Part shown: one piece after another, positions 1 through 8,753 of the stretch
How positions within the stretch are numbered: position 1 is the first letter of the stretch
How the letters are laid out: every line of letters starts with the position of its first letter
Assembly (NCBI GenBank): GCA_039587535.1
Contig: JBDHIF010000003.1
Span: 81,317 to 145,316, forward strand
DNA: 64,000 bases
Direction of reading: 5' to 3'
From: JAWLHJ01 sp039587535
GTDB taxonomy: Bacteria > Gemmatimonadota > Gemmatimonadetes > Longimicrobiales > Gaopeijiaceae
The notes under the pieces: model-generated
Databases searched by the model: none
Seen by the model: only the letters and a program-made list of their open reading frames with translations
What the model was told of the DNA's origin: nothing
Program-made: the position numbers and the translations under genes

Positions 1-176
1 AGAGTGGCCATGAGCGCCAAGTGGACGGGCCGCTGAACCAGAGCGGTAAAGGGCGATATGCCGGCCGAATACATATGGAACAGGCCCGCGGCCACTGACG
101 TCAGGGCCACGACCGCTCCAGCGATCTTACCTCGGGCGGGACTCAATCGGACTCTCCAGCGGAGGACACCGGGCAC
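1..176 (-). CDS. TRAP-type fused permease, N-terminal fragment (truncated by the window edge)
   Basis: An open minus-strand frame runs off the left edge. From a GTG at 176 it encodes about 58 residues: a basic start, a hydrophobic helix (AGAVVALTSVAAGLFHMY), then 'ALVQRPVHLALMA'. A helix followed by a QR-x-x-HL-A motif and a second helix resembles the N-terminus of fused DctQM (TAXI-associated) TRAP permeases. These import carboxylates or amino acids across the inner membrane using an ion gradient. An upstream TTG also fits, so the start is uncertain. It diverges from the hypothetical gene on its right. Only the first helices are visible, so the family call is tentative. Confidence 0.5.
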   Translation of the reverse strand, partial: MPGVLRWRVRLSPARGKIAGAVVALTSVAAGLFHMYSAGISPFTALVQRPVHLALMAT

Positions 177-376
177 AGGCAACCAAATCCGAGCCCCGGG
201 GCAGCCCCCGAGGACACAGGAGCCAGCAATGAACAACCGCTCGGCGCCCGCCGCAAGGGAAAGCCGCTCCGGACGGGCAGCACCCTTGGCCGAGGAATCA
301 GGACCGTGTATCCTGAATGAAGAAGCCGAGCCGGAGCCGCTCGGTCCCTCCTCGAGACGGAAGCGTCGCCCAGGTC

Positions 377-937
377 ATGAGCTACCGTACCAATCCCGAC
401 CGGATCCTCGACAACATCGACCGATCCCGGAACCGCGACGCCGAAAGCGCCCGTTACAATGTCGACCGACAGGCCCTGGGCCGCGAGCTCGACACCGGCA
501 TCCCCGACGTGGACGCGACTACGACCGAGCGCATGAAGCGGATGTTCGGCGTCATCGAGCGGGCGTACACCCACGCGGCCCAGCGGGCCGAGCTCGGGCG
601 GCTCGCATCACGCTTCCAGGCGGTCGGCGACATCCACCACCATCACGCCCGTGGCGATGTCAGCATCTCCATCCATTACATGGACCACGACCGCTATGAC
701 GACGTGGGCGTGACACCCTTCGAGGTCCGGCCATACCAGATCGCCGAGGCCAAGAAGGAAACCAAGACCAGCCGCGCCGACGTCAACGCTCTGCGGGTGC
801 TCCGACGCGAGCTCAGGGAAGGGGTCCGCGGCGCCTACCAGAAGCTCGAGCCACGCATCAGGGACGCACTCCGGGACCGCGCCGACATGGGCCACGTACA
901 GGTCCAGGTCACCATGGACCTCAGGCCCGGCGAGTAG
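377..937 (+). CDS. Hypothetical protein, about 186 aa
   Basis: I do not recognise this protein. It is soluble, strongly charged and mostly predicted helical, with a His-rich stretch (DIHHHHARGD) in the middle and an Arg/Glu-rich helix in the C-terminal third. It has no signal peptide or membrane segment. GC-rich third positions support coding from the ATG at 377. An in-frame ATG at 317 would add 20 residues with poorer codon choice and no clear ribosome binding site, so I prefer the shorter form. The metalloenzyme gene follows within about 40 bp, so the two may be cotranscribed. No function is assigned. Confidence 0.6.
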   Translation: MSYRTNPDRILDNIDRSRNRDAESARYNVDRQALGRELDTGIPDVDATTTERMKRMFGVIERAYTHAAQRAELGRLASRFQAVGDIHHHHARGDVSISIHYMDHDRYDDVGVTPFEVRPYQIAEAKKETKTSRADVNALRVLRRELREGVRGAYQKLEPRIRDALRDRADMGHVQVQVTMDLRPGE

Positions 938-974
938 CCCCTCACCGCACCCCCGTCTCTCCGTGGCGGCGCCG

Positions 975-1901
975 ATGACGCGGCCCGAGCGGATTCTGTT
1001 CGTGTTCCTCGACGGTGTCGGCATCGGTACGTCCGACCCCAGGCACAACCCTTTCTTTGTCGCGGACACACCGACGCTCGACGATCTGAGCGGTGGTGAG
1101 CCGCCATCGCTCGCACGGCCAGCGGGTTTGCGCGGGACGACTGCCTGGTTCCCGCTGGATGCGTCTCTGGACGTCGAAGGGACGCCCCAGAGCGGTACCG
1201 GGCAGAGCGCGCTGCTTACGGGATTCGACGCCGGGGCCCACTTCGGGGGGCATTTCGGCCCGTGGGTGCCGGTGCGGCTCCGCCCCATCGTAGAGGAACG
1301 GAGCGTGCTTCGGCGGGCCGCCGCGCTTGGCTCCTCCGTCGCCTTCGCGAACGCCTACCCTCGCGGCTGGCCGGGACCCGGCGGCAGCAGACGCGTCGCC
1401 GGCCCTCCACTTGCCGCAAGGGGGGCGGGAGTGCTGAACCGCCACGAGGATGAGCTCGCACGCGGCGAGGCCGTCTCGAGCGAGATCGTGAACCGCGGGT
1501 GGCGGGAGGCGTTGGGGCACACCCATGTGCCAGAGATCGAGCCGCCGGAAGCGGGACGCAACTTGGCCCAGATCGCCGAAGCGCACGAGCTGACGCTTTA
1601 CGCGCACTACGCGACCGACACCGCCGGGCACACACACGACCAGGCCCTGGCGGTAGCCGCGCTGGAGCGTGTCGACGCCTTCCTCGCGGGCGTTCTGGAA
1701 TCGCTGTCCGGAGACACGCTGCTTCTGGTGGCCAGTGACCACGGAAACCTCGAGGACACCAGGGTCGGACACACACGGAATCCGGTGCTGGGACTTGCCC
1801 GGGGACCCGGCGCCGCGGAGGCCTGCCAGCTGAGGGACTTGAGGGAGGTGGCGCCCTTCGTCCTAGGGCTGCTGGGTGGGCGGCGGCGTCACGACTCCTA
1901 G
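975..1901 (+). CDS. Alkaline-phosphatase-superfamily metalloenzyme (phosphomutase/phosphatase-like)
   Basis: About 308 aa. The metal-binding signatures of the alkaline phosphatase/cofactor-independent phosphoglycerate mutase/phosphopentomutase superfamily are visible in order: an N-terminal FLDGVGIG, a nucleophile region SGTGQSALLTG, then DTAGHTHD and SDHGN near the C-terminus. These supply the two-metal site that handles a phosphoryl group. It is shorter than true iPGM (about 510 aa) or DeoB (about 400 aa) and lacks an obvious cap, so a phosphatase role is as likely as a mutase. No signal peptide is seen, so it is probably cytoplasmic. A GTG at 963 is an alternative start. It lies just upstream of the secretion ATPase gene, with no evident functional link. 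Confidence 0.75.
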   Translation: MTRPERILFVFLDGVGIGTSDPRHNPFFVADTPTLDDLSGGEPPSLARPAGLRGTTAWFPLDASLDVEGTPQSGTGQSALLTGFDAGAHFGGHFGPWVPVRLRPIVEERSVLRRAAALGSSVAFANAYPRGWPGPGGSRRVAGPPLAARGAGVLNRHEDELARGEAVSSEIVNRGWREALGHTHVPEIEPPEAGRNLAQIAEAHELTLYAHYATDTAGHTHDQALAVAALERVDAFLAGVLESLSGDTLLLVASDHGNLEDTRVGHTRNPVLGLARGPGAAEACQLRDLREVAPFVLGLLGGRRRHDS

Positions 1902-1965
1902 CTCCGTCAGACTTCGCGGCCCGATACCCCATCCCGCCGCCCCAGCGTCGTGCCGAGACTTCGCC

Positions 1966-3729
1966 ATGGCGACCCGACCGAAGATGCTTGGACAGCTCCT
2001 GATCCAAAGGGGACAGCTGACCGAGGCGGAACTCCTGAATGCGCTCCGTGCCGAGCGACGAGGCGGAGAACGTCTGGGCGAGTTGCTGGTGCGAATGGGC
2101 GCGGCGCCCCCTGAGGCGGTAGCGAGGGCCCTGGCAGCGCAATTGGGCCTGACGTACCACCCTCCACCGTTACGCCCCACTCCGGCGGCCGCGAAGGCGG
2201 TTCGTCCTTCCCTGGCACGAGCAAGGTCCGTTCTCCCCTTGAAGATCGACGCAAAGGTGGTGACGGTCTGCATGGCGGACCCGCTGGACCTTGACGCCGT
2301 GGATGACCTGCAATTCCAGACCGGACGGAGGGTCGTTCCGGTCGTGTCGTCCCCGGATGCGGTCCTGGACGGAATCGAAGCCGCTTACGGTAACGACCTG
2401 CAGGCCCTGGTGGAGTCGCTTCCCAGCGAGCTGCGTGGACCCGCCGAGCTGCCCGACCCAGAGCTGGAGCGAGCTACCCGCACTGCGCCGGTGGTTCGCC
2501 TGGTGGACCGGCTCCTGCGCACGGCGGTCGATCGGGGAGCTAGCGATATCCACGTGGAGGAGACCGGTGACGACGTGCGCGTGCGCTTCCGGTTGGACGG
2601 CACCCTCGAGCGTGCGATCGAGCTTCCCGCCGCATCACGCCGAGCGGTGCTTTCTCGCCTGAAGGTGCTGGGAGGCATGGACATCTCCGTCCGTCGGCGC
2701 GCCCAGGACGGTCGTGTTCACCTGGCCCACGAGGGACGGAACCTCGCCCTCAGGGTGAGCACCATGCCGGTGAACGGCGGCGAGAAGGCGGTCGTGCGGA
2801 TCCTGGACGCCGATGCCGCGCCCAGGAGTCTGGACGACCTCGGCATGCGACGCTCGGATCTGCATCAGCTTCGGAGGATGGTGGCGCGGGGAGACGGTGT
2901 CGTTCTCTCGGCGGGCCCCACCGGTAGCGGAAAGAGCACTACGCTCTTCGCTGCCCTCTCGGAGATCGACCGTGAGACCCGCAATGTCGTCACCCTGGAG
3001 GATCCGGTGGAGTATCGCCTGCCTGGGGCCAGCCAGGTCCAGGTCGATCGCCCGGCGGGTCTGGGATTCGCGGAGGCCCTGCGAGCGCTCCTCCGTCAGG
3101 ACCCTGACGTCGTGATGGTGGGGGAGATCCGGGATCGCGAGACGGCGGAGATCGCGATGACCGCGGCGGTCACGGGGCATCTCGTTCTCTCCACGATCCA
3201 CACGACCGACGCCCCAGGCGCCGTGACCCGCCTCCTGGACATGGGTGTGCCCCCGTTCCTGGTCGCCGGAGGCCTCTCGGGAGTCGTCGCCCAGAGGCTG
3301 GTCCGGAGGACGTGTCCCCGCTGTCGAGGTCAGGGATGCGACCAGTGCCGCCAGGGGTACGCTGGACGGACCGGTATCTTCCAGGTTCTTCCCGTCACAG
3401 ACGCGCTCCGGGACGTGATCTCACGCGGTGGCTCGACGGCTCGGCTTCGTCGATTGGCGCGCGAGGCAGGAATGGTCGGCATGGACACGGACGCACGACG
3501 GGCTGTCGCGTCCGGGCTCACGACGCCCCACGAGATCACGCGGCTGGTCCTCTCGGCTGCGAGCGCCGCCATACCATGCCGATCGTGCACGGCCTCGGTC
3601 CCCGTCGGCGCGGTGGCCTGCCCCCGATGCGGAGCTCGGACGGGGAGAGTCTGCAGCTGTGGCGAACGCCTCGAGTCCGGCTGGCGCTACTGTCCCTGGT
3701 GCATCCGGCCGGCAGCCCCGGCGGCTTGA
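1966..3729 (+). CDS. Type II secretion/type IV pilus assembly ATPase (GspE/PilB family) with C-terminal zinc ribbons
   Basis: About 587 aa. An N-terminal MshEN (GspE-N) domain (about 1-150) starts with 'LGQLLIQRGQLTEAEL'. The hexameric motor domain has Walker A GPTGSGKS at about 317-324 and Walker B VVMVGE at about 382-387, followed by the His-containing region HLVLSTIHTTDA. A tetracysteine zinc motif (CPRC at about 450, then CDQC) is typical of GspE/PilB. Unusually, the protein continues into an extra Cys-rich tail from about residue 538 (CRSC, CPRC, CSC, CPWC) that looks like a double zinc ribbon. Such ATPases drive pseudopilus or pilus assembly at the inner membrane. No other T2SS or T4P gene is adjacent. 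The ATG at 1966 starts a good MshEN domain. Confidence 0.9.
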   Translation: MATRPKMLGQLLIQRGQLTEAELLNALRAERRGGERLGELLVRMGAAPPEAVARALAAQLGLTYHPPPLRPTPAAAKAVRPSLARARSVLPLKIDAKVVTVCMADPLDLDAVDDLQFQTGRRVVPVVSSPDAVLDGIEAAYGNDLQALVESLPSELRGPAELPDPELERATRTAPVVRLVDRLLRTAVDRGASDIHVEETGDDVRVRFRLDGTLERAIELPAASRRAVLSRLKVLGGMDISVRRRAQDGRVHLAHEGRNLALRVSTMPVNGGEKAVVRILDADAAPRSLDDLGMRRSDLHQLRRMVARGDGVVLSAGPTGSGKSTTLFAALSEIDRETRNVVTLEDPVEYRLPGASQVQVDRPAGLGFAEALRALLRQDPDVVMVGEIRDRETAEIAMTAAVTGHLVLSTIHTTDAPGAVTRLLDMGVPPFLVAGGLSGVVAQRLVRRTCPRCRGQGCDQCRQGYAGRTGIFQVLPVTDALRDVISRGGSTARLRRLAREAGMVGMDTDARRAVASGLTTPHEITRLVLSAASAAIPCRSCTASVPVGAVACPRCGARTGRVCSCGERLESGWRYCPWCIRPAAPAA

Positions 3730-3736
3730 CCGCCGG

Positions 3737-4891
3737 TCATCCCCGGAAGGCCGCCTCCCGAACCGTGAGCGCCGCCACGCGCGCCTCGTCCACGTCGACG
3801 CCGATCCCGACCCCCCCGGGGACCTGCATATGCCCGTCTGACTCCACCTCGAACTCGGGCCAAACGATGTCCTGATCCCAGTAGCGGCGACTTGCGGAAA
3901 TATCGCCGGGGAGCGTGAAGCCCGGCAGCGAGGCCAAGGCCAGATTGTGAGCCCGCCCGATGCCACTCTCGAGCATCCCACCGCACCATACGTCGAAGCC
4001 CTGAGCCCGCATCATATCGTGGATCCGGCGGCTGACCGCCAAGCCACCGACCCTCCCGGGCTTGATGTTCACGATTCTGCAGCTGCCCAGCTCCAACGCG
4101 AGCTCGATATCCCCCTCGGACCTGATAGACTCGTCCAGGCACACCGGTGTCCGGATCATGCGCTGCAGGCGAGCGTGATGCAGGAAGTCGTCGTAGGCCA
4201 GCGGCTGCTCGATCATCATCAGATCGAGGTCGTCCACCGCTCGCAATCGCCCGGCGTCGGAGGGCAATGAGCCGCCCGACGAGGTCGGCTCGTCAGCAGC
4301 CGGCCTCAGGTTGTAGGCGGAATTCGCGTCGGCCAGGATGGGGAGGTCCGGAAAGCGAGCCCGGACGGCGGAGAGCATCTCGACGTCCCGGCCCGGCTTG
4401 ATCTTGATCTTGACCCGCGCGTACCCGTCCTCGACGTAGGCCGCGATCTGCTCCAGCAGCGCTTCGTCCGTTGCCTGAAGCCCCACGCTCACACCGACCG
4501 GGACCCGCCCGCGGGTCCCTCCGAGCCGGTCCGACAAGGATGTCCCCGCCATGCGGGCCGAGAGATCCCAGGCCGCCATCTCCACCGCAGCTCCCGCCAT
4601 GCGATGACCTCGGATCCACTCGACCGGAGCGAGCACGTCCTCGGGATCCTTCACATCACGCCCCACCACTCGGGGGAGAATGAAATCCGTCAGGACGTGC
4701 CACGCGGTGTCCGTGGTCTCGTACGCGTACGCAGGCGACTCGCCGGCCACGCATTCGCCCCAGCCTACTGCGCCATCACCTTGGAGCTTCAGCAGGAGAA
4801 TTCGTCGGTGCTCCGTGACGCCGCTGCTGATCTCGAAAGGCTGACGAAGCTTCATGCGGATCTCACGGAGCTCGGCTCGCTCGATCTTCAT
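3737..4891 (-). CDS. N-acylamino acid racemase / o-succinylbenzoate synthase-like (enolase superfamily)
   Basis: 384 aa, the usual length of the MenC/NSAR family. The N-terminal capping domain is followed by a TIM barrel with the KxK catalytic motif (VKIKIKPGRD), metal ligands in DANSAY, IEQPL and CLDES, and a C-terminal WCGGMLESGIGRAHN motif typical of OSBS/NSAR. Family members perform menaquinone synthesis (OSBS) or racemise N-succinyl/N-acyl amino acids by 1,1-proton transfer; some do both. No other menaquinone gene is nearby. The ATG overlaps the stop of an upstream GNAT gene (ATGA), and a DUF1611 protein and an M20 deacylase precede that. This context favours the racemase role in an N-acyl D-amino-acid pathway. 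Confidence 0.85.
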   Translation of the reverse strand: MKIERAELREIRMKLRQPFEISSGVTEHRRILLLKLQGDGAVGWGECVAGESPAYAYETTDTAWHVLTDFILPRVVGRDVKDPEDVLAPVEWIRGHRMAGAAVEMAAWDLSARMAGTSLSDRLGGTRGRVPVGVSVGLQATDEALLEQIAAYVEDGYARVKIKIKPGRDVEMLSAVRARFPDLPILADANSAYNLRPAADEPTSSGGSLPSDAGRLRAVDDLDLMMIEQPLAYDDFLHHARLQRMIRTPVCLDESIRSEGDIELALELGSCRIVNIKPGRVGGLAVSRRIHDMMRAQGFDVWCGGMLESGIGRAHNLALASLPGFTLPGDISASRRYWDQDIVWPEFEVESDGHMQVPGGVGIGVDVDEARVAALTVREAAFRG

Positions 4892-5817
4892 GCCCAGTTC
4901 CCCTTTTCGGAATCATCGGCGGCCCGTCGCTCCTCGTCCGCTCCGTGCCGCCGCTCCATGTGGTACACGGCGTGTCTCTGGGAAGCCGCTCCCCGGACGA
5001 TCTCCCGGATCTCGTATCCCCGCAGCAGATAGTGCAGGAAGACCGTGCGCGTAGCGTCCCGCCAGGACACGGCCAGCTCGGGCGCCTCGTTCATGATGGA
5101 CCCGATATCCGCCGGGACGGACACCGCCACCCGCGGCTCTTCAAGATCGAGACGCGGGGGCGTCGGGCACGGCAGCCCCGTGTCGGGATCGACGCCCGGG
5201 CGCAGGGCCGCAGGAACAGGTTCGCCACCAACGGGCCCGCGGTGGCCACGCCCTCCTGATACGCCTCGGAGCGCACGGGCCAGCCGCCCTTCCACGCGCT
5301 CCGAATCCAGGAACCATAGAGCGACGAAGCGGTCGGTCCCGATCCCCTGGTGAAGCCTGGAGTCCGTCTGGCCGTACATGTCCCGTCGGTACTCTCGGAT
5401 CACGGCACCCAGCTTGGCGAGATTGAGGTGCGCGTTCCGCGCCCGAAGGGGATCGAAGGTCCAAGCCATCCGGCGCACCCCGAGGCGGAGGACGGCCTCG
5501 CGCTGAAACGCTTTGAGCCGCAAGCCCAATCCCTGTCCCTGAACACCTTCGCGGACGGCCAACATGTCCGACCAATGCAGGAGCGATCCGTCGGAATCGA
5601 GCCCGGTGAGTCCGAACACGAACCCGTCCAGCCGACCCTCCTGGTCGAATGCGCCGGCACTCACGCCCCCCAGCTCCTGCCCCACCTTCAGGATTGCCAT
5701 GGGCACCCGCTCGGAGAACCCCTCCCCCCAGACCTCCTCCTGGAGAGCCACGCACGCTTCGTAGTCATCGATCGACTCGAGCGCACGTAGCCGGTGCCCA
5801 ACGGGCGTAGAGCTCAA
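4888..5817 (-). CDS. GNAT-family N-acyltransferase (COG3375-like)
   Basis: 309 aa with an N-terminal GNAT fold. The acyl-CoA pyrophosphate-binding loop is visible as VQGQGLGLRLK, after a strand ending in DMLAVREG, and the core continues to FDPLRARNAHLNLAKLGA. The C-terminal half is the long extension usual in this group. Homologues beside NSAR genes are known to N-succinylate D-amino acids. The start is a TTG overlapping the stop of the DUF1611 gene (TTGA), and the stop overlaps the racemase start (ATGA), so translation of all three genes is probably coupled. The inferred role is N-acylation of D-amino acids as racemase substrate; acyl donor and substrate cannot be read from sequence. Confidence 0.8.
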   Translation of the reverse strand: MSSTPVGHRLRALESIDDYEACVALQEEVWGEGFSERVPMAILKVGQELGGVSAGAFDQEGRLDGFVFGLTGLDSDGSLLHWSDMLAVREGVQGQGLGLRLKAFQREAVLRLGVRRMAWTFDPLRARNAHLNLAKLGAVIREYRRDMYGQTDSRLHQGIGTDRFVALWFLDSERVEGRLARALRGVSGGRGHRGPVGGEPVPAALRPGVDPDTGLPCPTPPRLDLEEPRVAVSVPADIGSIMNEAPELAVSWRDATRTVFLHYLLRGYEIREIVRGAASQRHAVYHMERRHGADEERRAADDSEKGNWA

Positions 5818-6866
5818 GACCGTTCCATGAAGGCAGACACGCCCCCTGCTCTCAAGGCCTCCTGGAGGCGTTGGGTGAGCTCCGGTCGTGCAGCCCGGTC
5901 ATTGAGGTCCAGCGCCCGCAACGAGGTCAGGCGCTCCACGAGCTGCACGCCTGCCGCCGTGTTCGCCGCCGGGCCGGCCACGAGATCGAAGCTCCTGCCC
6001 CAGGCCACCTTGATGCCTTCAACCGCGTACGGATCCGAGGCGCAGAGAATCGTATAGGCCACCCGGTCGCCCAGCAGGTCCACCAACGTAGCCCCGTTGT
6101 ACGGCTCCAACGGCGAAGCCCCGGACTCGATAACCACGACGGTTGCTTCGGTGTCCATGAAGGTGCTGAGCAGGGGACGGACGGCCTCGCGGTATTCGCT
6201 CGGAGGGCACACCGTGGTGGGGAGCCCGGCATCCATAAAATCGAAAACGTATTGGGCGCCGGCGTCACCGAAGGCCAAGGAGTCCCGGCGGCGACCGGCG
6301 CCGGTGAGCTTGGCACCCAACACCTTATGCCCCAGGTCCAGCAGACTCCGGACGACCACCCGACCGGCGTGCGTCTTCCCGGCCGACATGGATGTGCCGA
6401 CGATGAGCACGACCGGTAGATCAAAGCTGGCCCCGGTCTCCTGCCGCGCCCATGAGGACATGTTGCTGCGCGCTCCATCCACCAGAACGTGCCCGCGGTA
6501 GGCCACTTCGATCAGCTCCGGCGAGAACCGCGACCGCGATATCAGGGTGCCAATGCAGCCCGCGTCGGTCAGCACGTGCATCACGCCATCGTCCCCCACA
6601 GCCTCGAAGGAGCCCGTCGCCTCCAGGGTGGCGAATCGACGTGCCAGCGCGCCCACCAGATAGTCCCCCGGCATGGGTGTGACACCGCGGCCGTCCGGGA
6701 GCTCGAAGCCACCCGTCGCACCCCGAGGTACGTCGAGCACCTCCACCATCACATAGTCTCCTGATCTCCAGTCATCGGCGGGCGCGTGCTCCACGGCGAA
6801 GGGCGGTGGCCCAAGATCGGCGATGTGTGTGACGGAACCCAGCATGGGTCGTGCCTTCATGTCCAT
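5814..6866 (-). CDS. DUF1611 P-loop protein, DgcN-like (putative D-amino-acid N-acetyltransferase)
   Basis: About 350 aa. The DUF1611 architecture is visible: an N-terminal Rossmann-like region followed by a P-loop domain with VGTSMSAGKTHAGR, then GAKLTGAGRRRD and VVVIESGASPLEPYNGAT. In marine bacteria the DUF1611 protein DgcN acetylates D-glutamate, and the enolase-superfamily partner DgcA racemises N-acetyl-D-glutamate. Here a racemase lies two genes downstream, which supports an analogous role. The start is set by an AGGAGG (6880-6875) 8 nt before the ATG at 6866; the longer open frame upstream has poor coding character. It overlaps the GNAT start by four bases. GNAT and DUF1611 genes together would give two candidate acylases for one racemase, which is unusual. 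Confidence 0.8.
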   Translation of the reverse strand: MDMKARPMLGSVTHIADLGPPPFAVEHAPADDWRSGDYVMVEVLDVPRGATGGFELPDGRGVTPMPGDYLVGALARRFATLEATGSFEAVGDDGVMHVLTDAGCIGTLISRSRFSPELIEVAYRGHVLVDGARSNMSSWARQETGASFDLPVVLIVGTSMSAGKTHAGRVVVRSLLDLGHKVLGAKLTGAGRRRDSLAFGDAGAQYVFDFMDAGLPTTVCPPSEYREAVRPLLSTFMDTEATVVVIESGASPLEPYNGATLVDLLGDRVAYTILCASDPYAVEGIKVAWGRSFDLVAGPAANTAAGVQLVERLTSLRALDLNDRAARPELTQRLQEALRAGGVSAFMERS

Positions 6867-6874
6867 CTTCAATG

Positions 6875-6880
6875 CCTCCT
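6875..6880 (-). promoter_or_regulatory. Strong Shine-Dalgarno site of the DUF1611 gene
   Basis: A perfect AGGAGG on the minus strand sits 8 nt before the ATG at 6866. It fixes the start, which would otherwise be ambiguous because the frame stays open to 7103. It is the only non-overlapping junction inside the eight-gene operon (64-bp gap), so the distal three genes may be translated at a higher rate than the proximal five. Confidence 0.7.
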
Positions 6881-6930
6881 GATCAGGTCCATTCCGCCCG
6901 GGGGAGGCCGGGATGACTCCAGGGCGATCC

Positions 6931-8130
6931 CTAGACCCCCTCGTCCACCGGGGAGAGGAGCAGGCGCGCCAGCAGGGCACAGCGCTCCAGTGAGCGGTCG
7001 ATCTCGATGTGCTCGTGATCGGCATGGGCTCCATCGCCCACACACCCGAGCCCGTCCAGCGTGGCGGTGAACTGGCTGGTCGTGTTCCCGTCGGATCCGC
7101 CACCGGCCATGCCCTCTTCGACCACCAACCCGAGCGCTTCGGCAGCCTCGCGAGCCTCCTCCCACAGGATGCGGTTCCTCGGTGTCCGCTCGAGGGGCGG
7201 TACTGCCACCGCGCCCTCGATCTCCAGCCGTACGCCCGGGGTCTGCGGCTCCAGCGCTTTGATGGCCTCCTGAACGCGCGCTCCGTCCTCCACCGTCCGT
7301 ACCCGGACGTCCACGCTGGCCCGCGCCAGCGGCGCTACCACATTGGGCCGTACACCGCCGTCGATGACCCCCACGTTCACAGTCGTCCCCCGCTCCAGAT
7401 CATTCAAGGCGTGGAGCTGCTGGATCACGTGGGAGAGCTCCAGGATGGCGCTGGCACCGGCCTCCGGATCGAGACCTGCGTGCGACGCTCGGCCGTGGAT
7501 CGTGACCTGGAAGCGCCCGAGGCCCTTCCTGGCGGTCTTGATGCGACCATCCGAGCCCAAGGAAGGCTCGAGAACGAAGGCCCGGCGGACACGCCGGGCA
7601 AGCATCCGCACGTACCGCTTCGACTCCGGGCTGCCGATCTCCTCGTCCGAGTTGAAGAACAGCACCGGCGATACCGCGGGCTCGAGCCCCAGAGCCTGGA
7701 GCGCGCGAAGTGCGAACACCGCCTGGGTGAGCCCTCCCTTCATGTCGAGGGTGCCGGGCCCATGCAACCGTCCCTCCTCCTCGCGCACGGGCATCCGGTC
7801 CAGCGTGCCCACCGGCCAGACCGTATCCGTGTGTCCGACCAGCAATTGCGCCGCATCAGACCGGCCTCCACCCGGCTGTCGGGCGAAGAGGTGTCCACCG
7901 GTCGCGCGCCCGGGCACGACGCGAGTCTCGAAACCCAGATCCTCGAGCGCGCCGGCCAGGACCTCCTGTACGGGCGCCTGAGTCTCTGGACGATCGGTAG
8001 GGGATTCGATGCCCGCGAGATGCGACAGGAAGTCCACGAACTCGTCTCGCATGCCGCGCACGGCCTCGAGCGTGGAACGGGCCTCGTCGGCGACCATCTC
8101 GACGGGGGCTCCGCCACGCGGCTCGCTCAT
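6931..8130 (-). CDS. M20-family metallopeptidase/deacylase (carboxypeptidase G2-like)
   Basis: About 399 aa. The dinuclear zinc ligands are recognisable: GHTDTVWP, the bridging Asp in GPGTLDMKGG, the catalytic FNSDEEIGS, the later EPS motif and the C-terminal HADHEH. The central dimerisation domain (KGLGRFQVTIHGRASHAG) is present, so the protein looks intact. M20 enzymes hydrolyse N-acyl amino acids or C-terminal glutamate. In the Geobacillus NSAR pathway an M20 enzyme removes the succinyl group from the L-form, which makes inversion irreversible, and that is the inferred role here. The ATG at 8130 overlaps the upstream stop (ATGA). An in-frame GTG at 8139 is less likely. Confidence 0.85.
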   Translation of the reverse strand: MSEPRGGAPVEMVADEARSTLEAVRGMRDEFVDFLSHLAGIESPTDRPETQAPVQEVLAGALEDLGFETRVVPGRATGGHLFARQPGGGRSDAAQLLVGHTDTVWPVGTLDRMPVREEEGRLHGPGTLDMKGGLTQAVFALRALQALGLEPAVSPVLFFNSDEEIGSPESKRYVRMLARRVRRAFVLEPSLGSDGRIKTARKGLGRFQVTIHGRASHAGLDPEAGASAILELSHVIQQLHALNDLERGTTVNVGVIDGGVRPNVVAPLARASVDVRVRTVEDGARVQEAIKALEPQTPGVRLEIEGAVAVPPLERTPRNRILWEEAREAAEALGLVVEEGMAGGGSDGNTTSQFTATLDGLGCVGDGAHADHEHIEIDRSLERCALLARLLLSPVDEGV

Positions 8131-8753
8131 CGTGACCACCCGGCATGAAACGGAAACGCGAACGTCTCCGCGAGTTCCGCATATCGGCCGGGCGCGAGGT
8201 AGGCCAACAGGGGCGCACCGGCGATCGTGTCGTGATCGTCCGCGTCCTCCCGGCGCAAGGCACCCTCCGAGACATGCGCCTCCACCACGCGTCCCGTGAT
8301 GAGGCTGTTCTCGTCGAACCCGTCGACGATCCGGTACGTCTCACATTCGAGGTGGAGATATGCGTCCGTAAGGAGGACTCCGTCCACGACGCTTGCCGCG
8401 AAGGTGCTCAGGGCTGCGAGGCTGGGCTTGTCGTCTCCCTCGCAACGGGGAGCCGCCGCCAGGCTCGTCGCCAGAATTTGCGACGGCCGGGGATAGCTCA
8501 CGGTGAAAACCCTCTCCCGTTGGGCATTCCGGTACGTGCCATGAGAAGGGGTGCACACGAACCCGAAGTGATTCCCCCACCCCATCGGTGTAGCCATGTG
8601 CTTCGGAGCCAGATCGTACGACCCGTCCGGCTCCTTGGTGCCCACCACAATGAGCGGCGCGACGTGGAAGAACCGACTCCAAACCGGATGGTCCACCCCC
8701 AGCGTGACCAGATTCTCGGAAGGCTTGCCACCCTCCGGCGTCTCTTCGTTCAT
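8127..8753 (-). CDS. Flavin reductase-like FMN-binding split-barrel protein
   Basis: About 208 aa. The flavin reductase-like split-barrel pattern is visible: 'PLIVVGTKEPDGSYDLAP' followed by a Gly/His-rich segment, then RVFTVSYPRPSQ and a late VVEAHVSEGALR. Relatives bind FMN and reduce free flavin with NAD(P)H or act as small flavoproteins. The ATG at 8753 overlaps the glcF stop (ATGA) and its stop overlaps the M20 start, placing it firmly inside the operon between the hydroxyacid-oxidase and amino-acid parts. It could supply reduced flavin or handle a pathway intermediate. Substrate unknown. Confidence 0.75.
   Translation of the reverse strand: MNEETPEGGKPSENLVTLGVDHPVWSRFFHVAPLIVVGTKEPDGSYDLAPKHMATPMGWGNHFGFVCTPSHGTYRNAQRERVFTVSYPRPSQILATSLAAAPRCEGDDKPSLAALSTFAASVVDGVLLTDAYLHLECETYRIVDGFDENSLITGRVVEAHVSEGALRREDADDHDTIAGAPLLAYLAPGRYAELAETFAFPFHAGWSR

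Noticed and set aside
143..699. Two open frames overlapping the first hypothetical gene
   Set aside because: Both lack a ribosome site and have poor third-position composition compared with the frame at 377-937.
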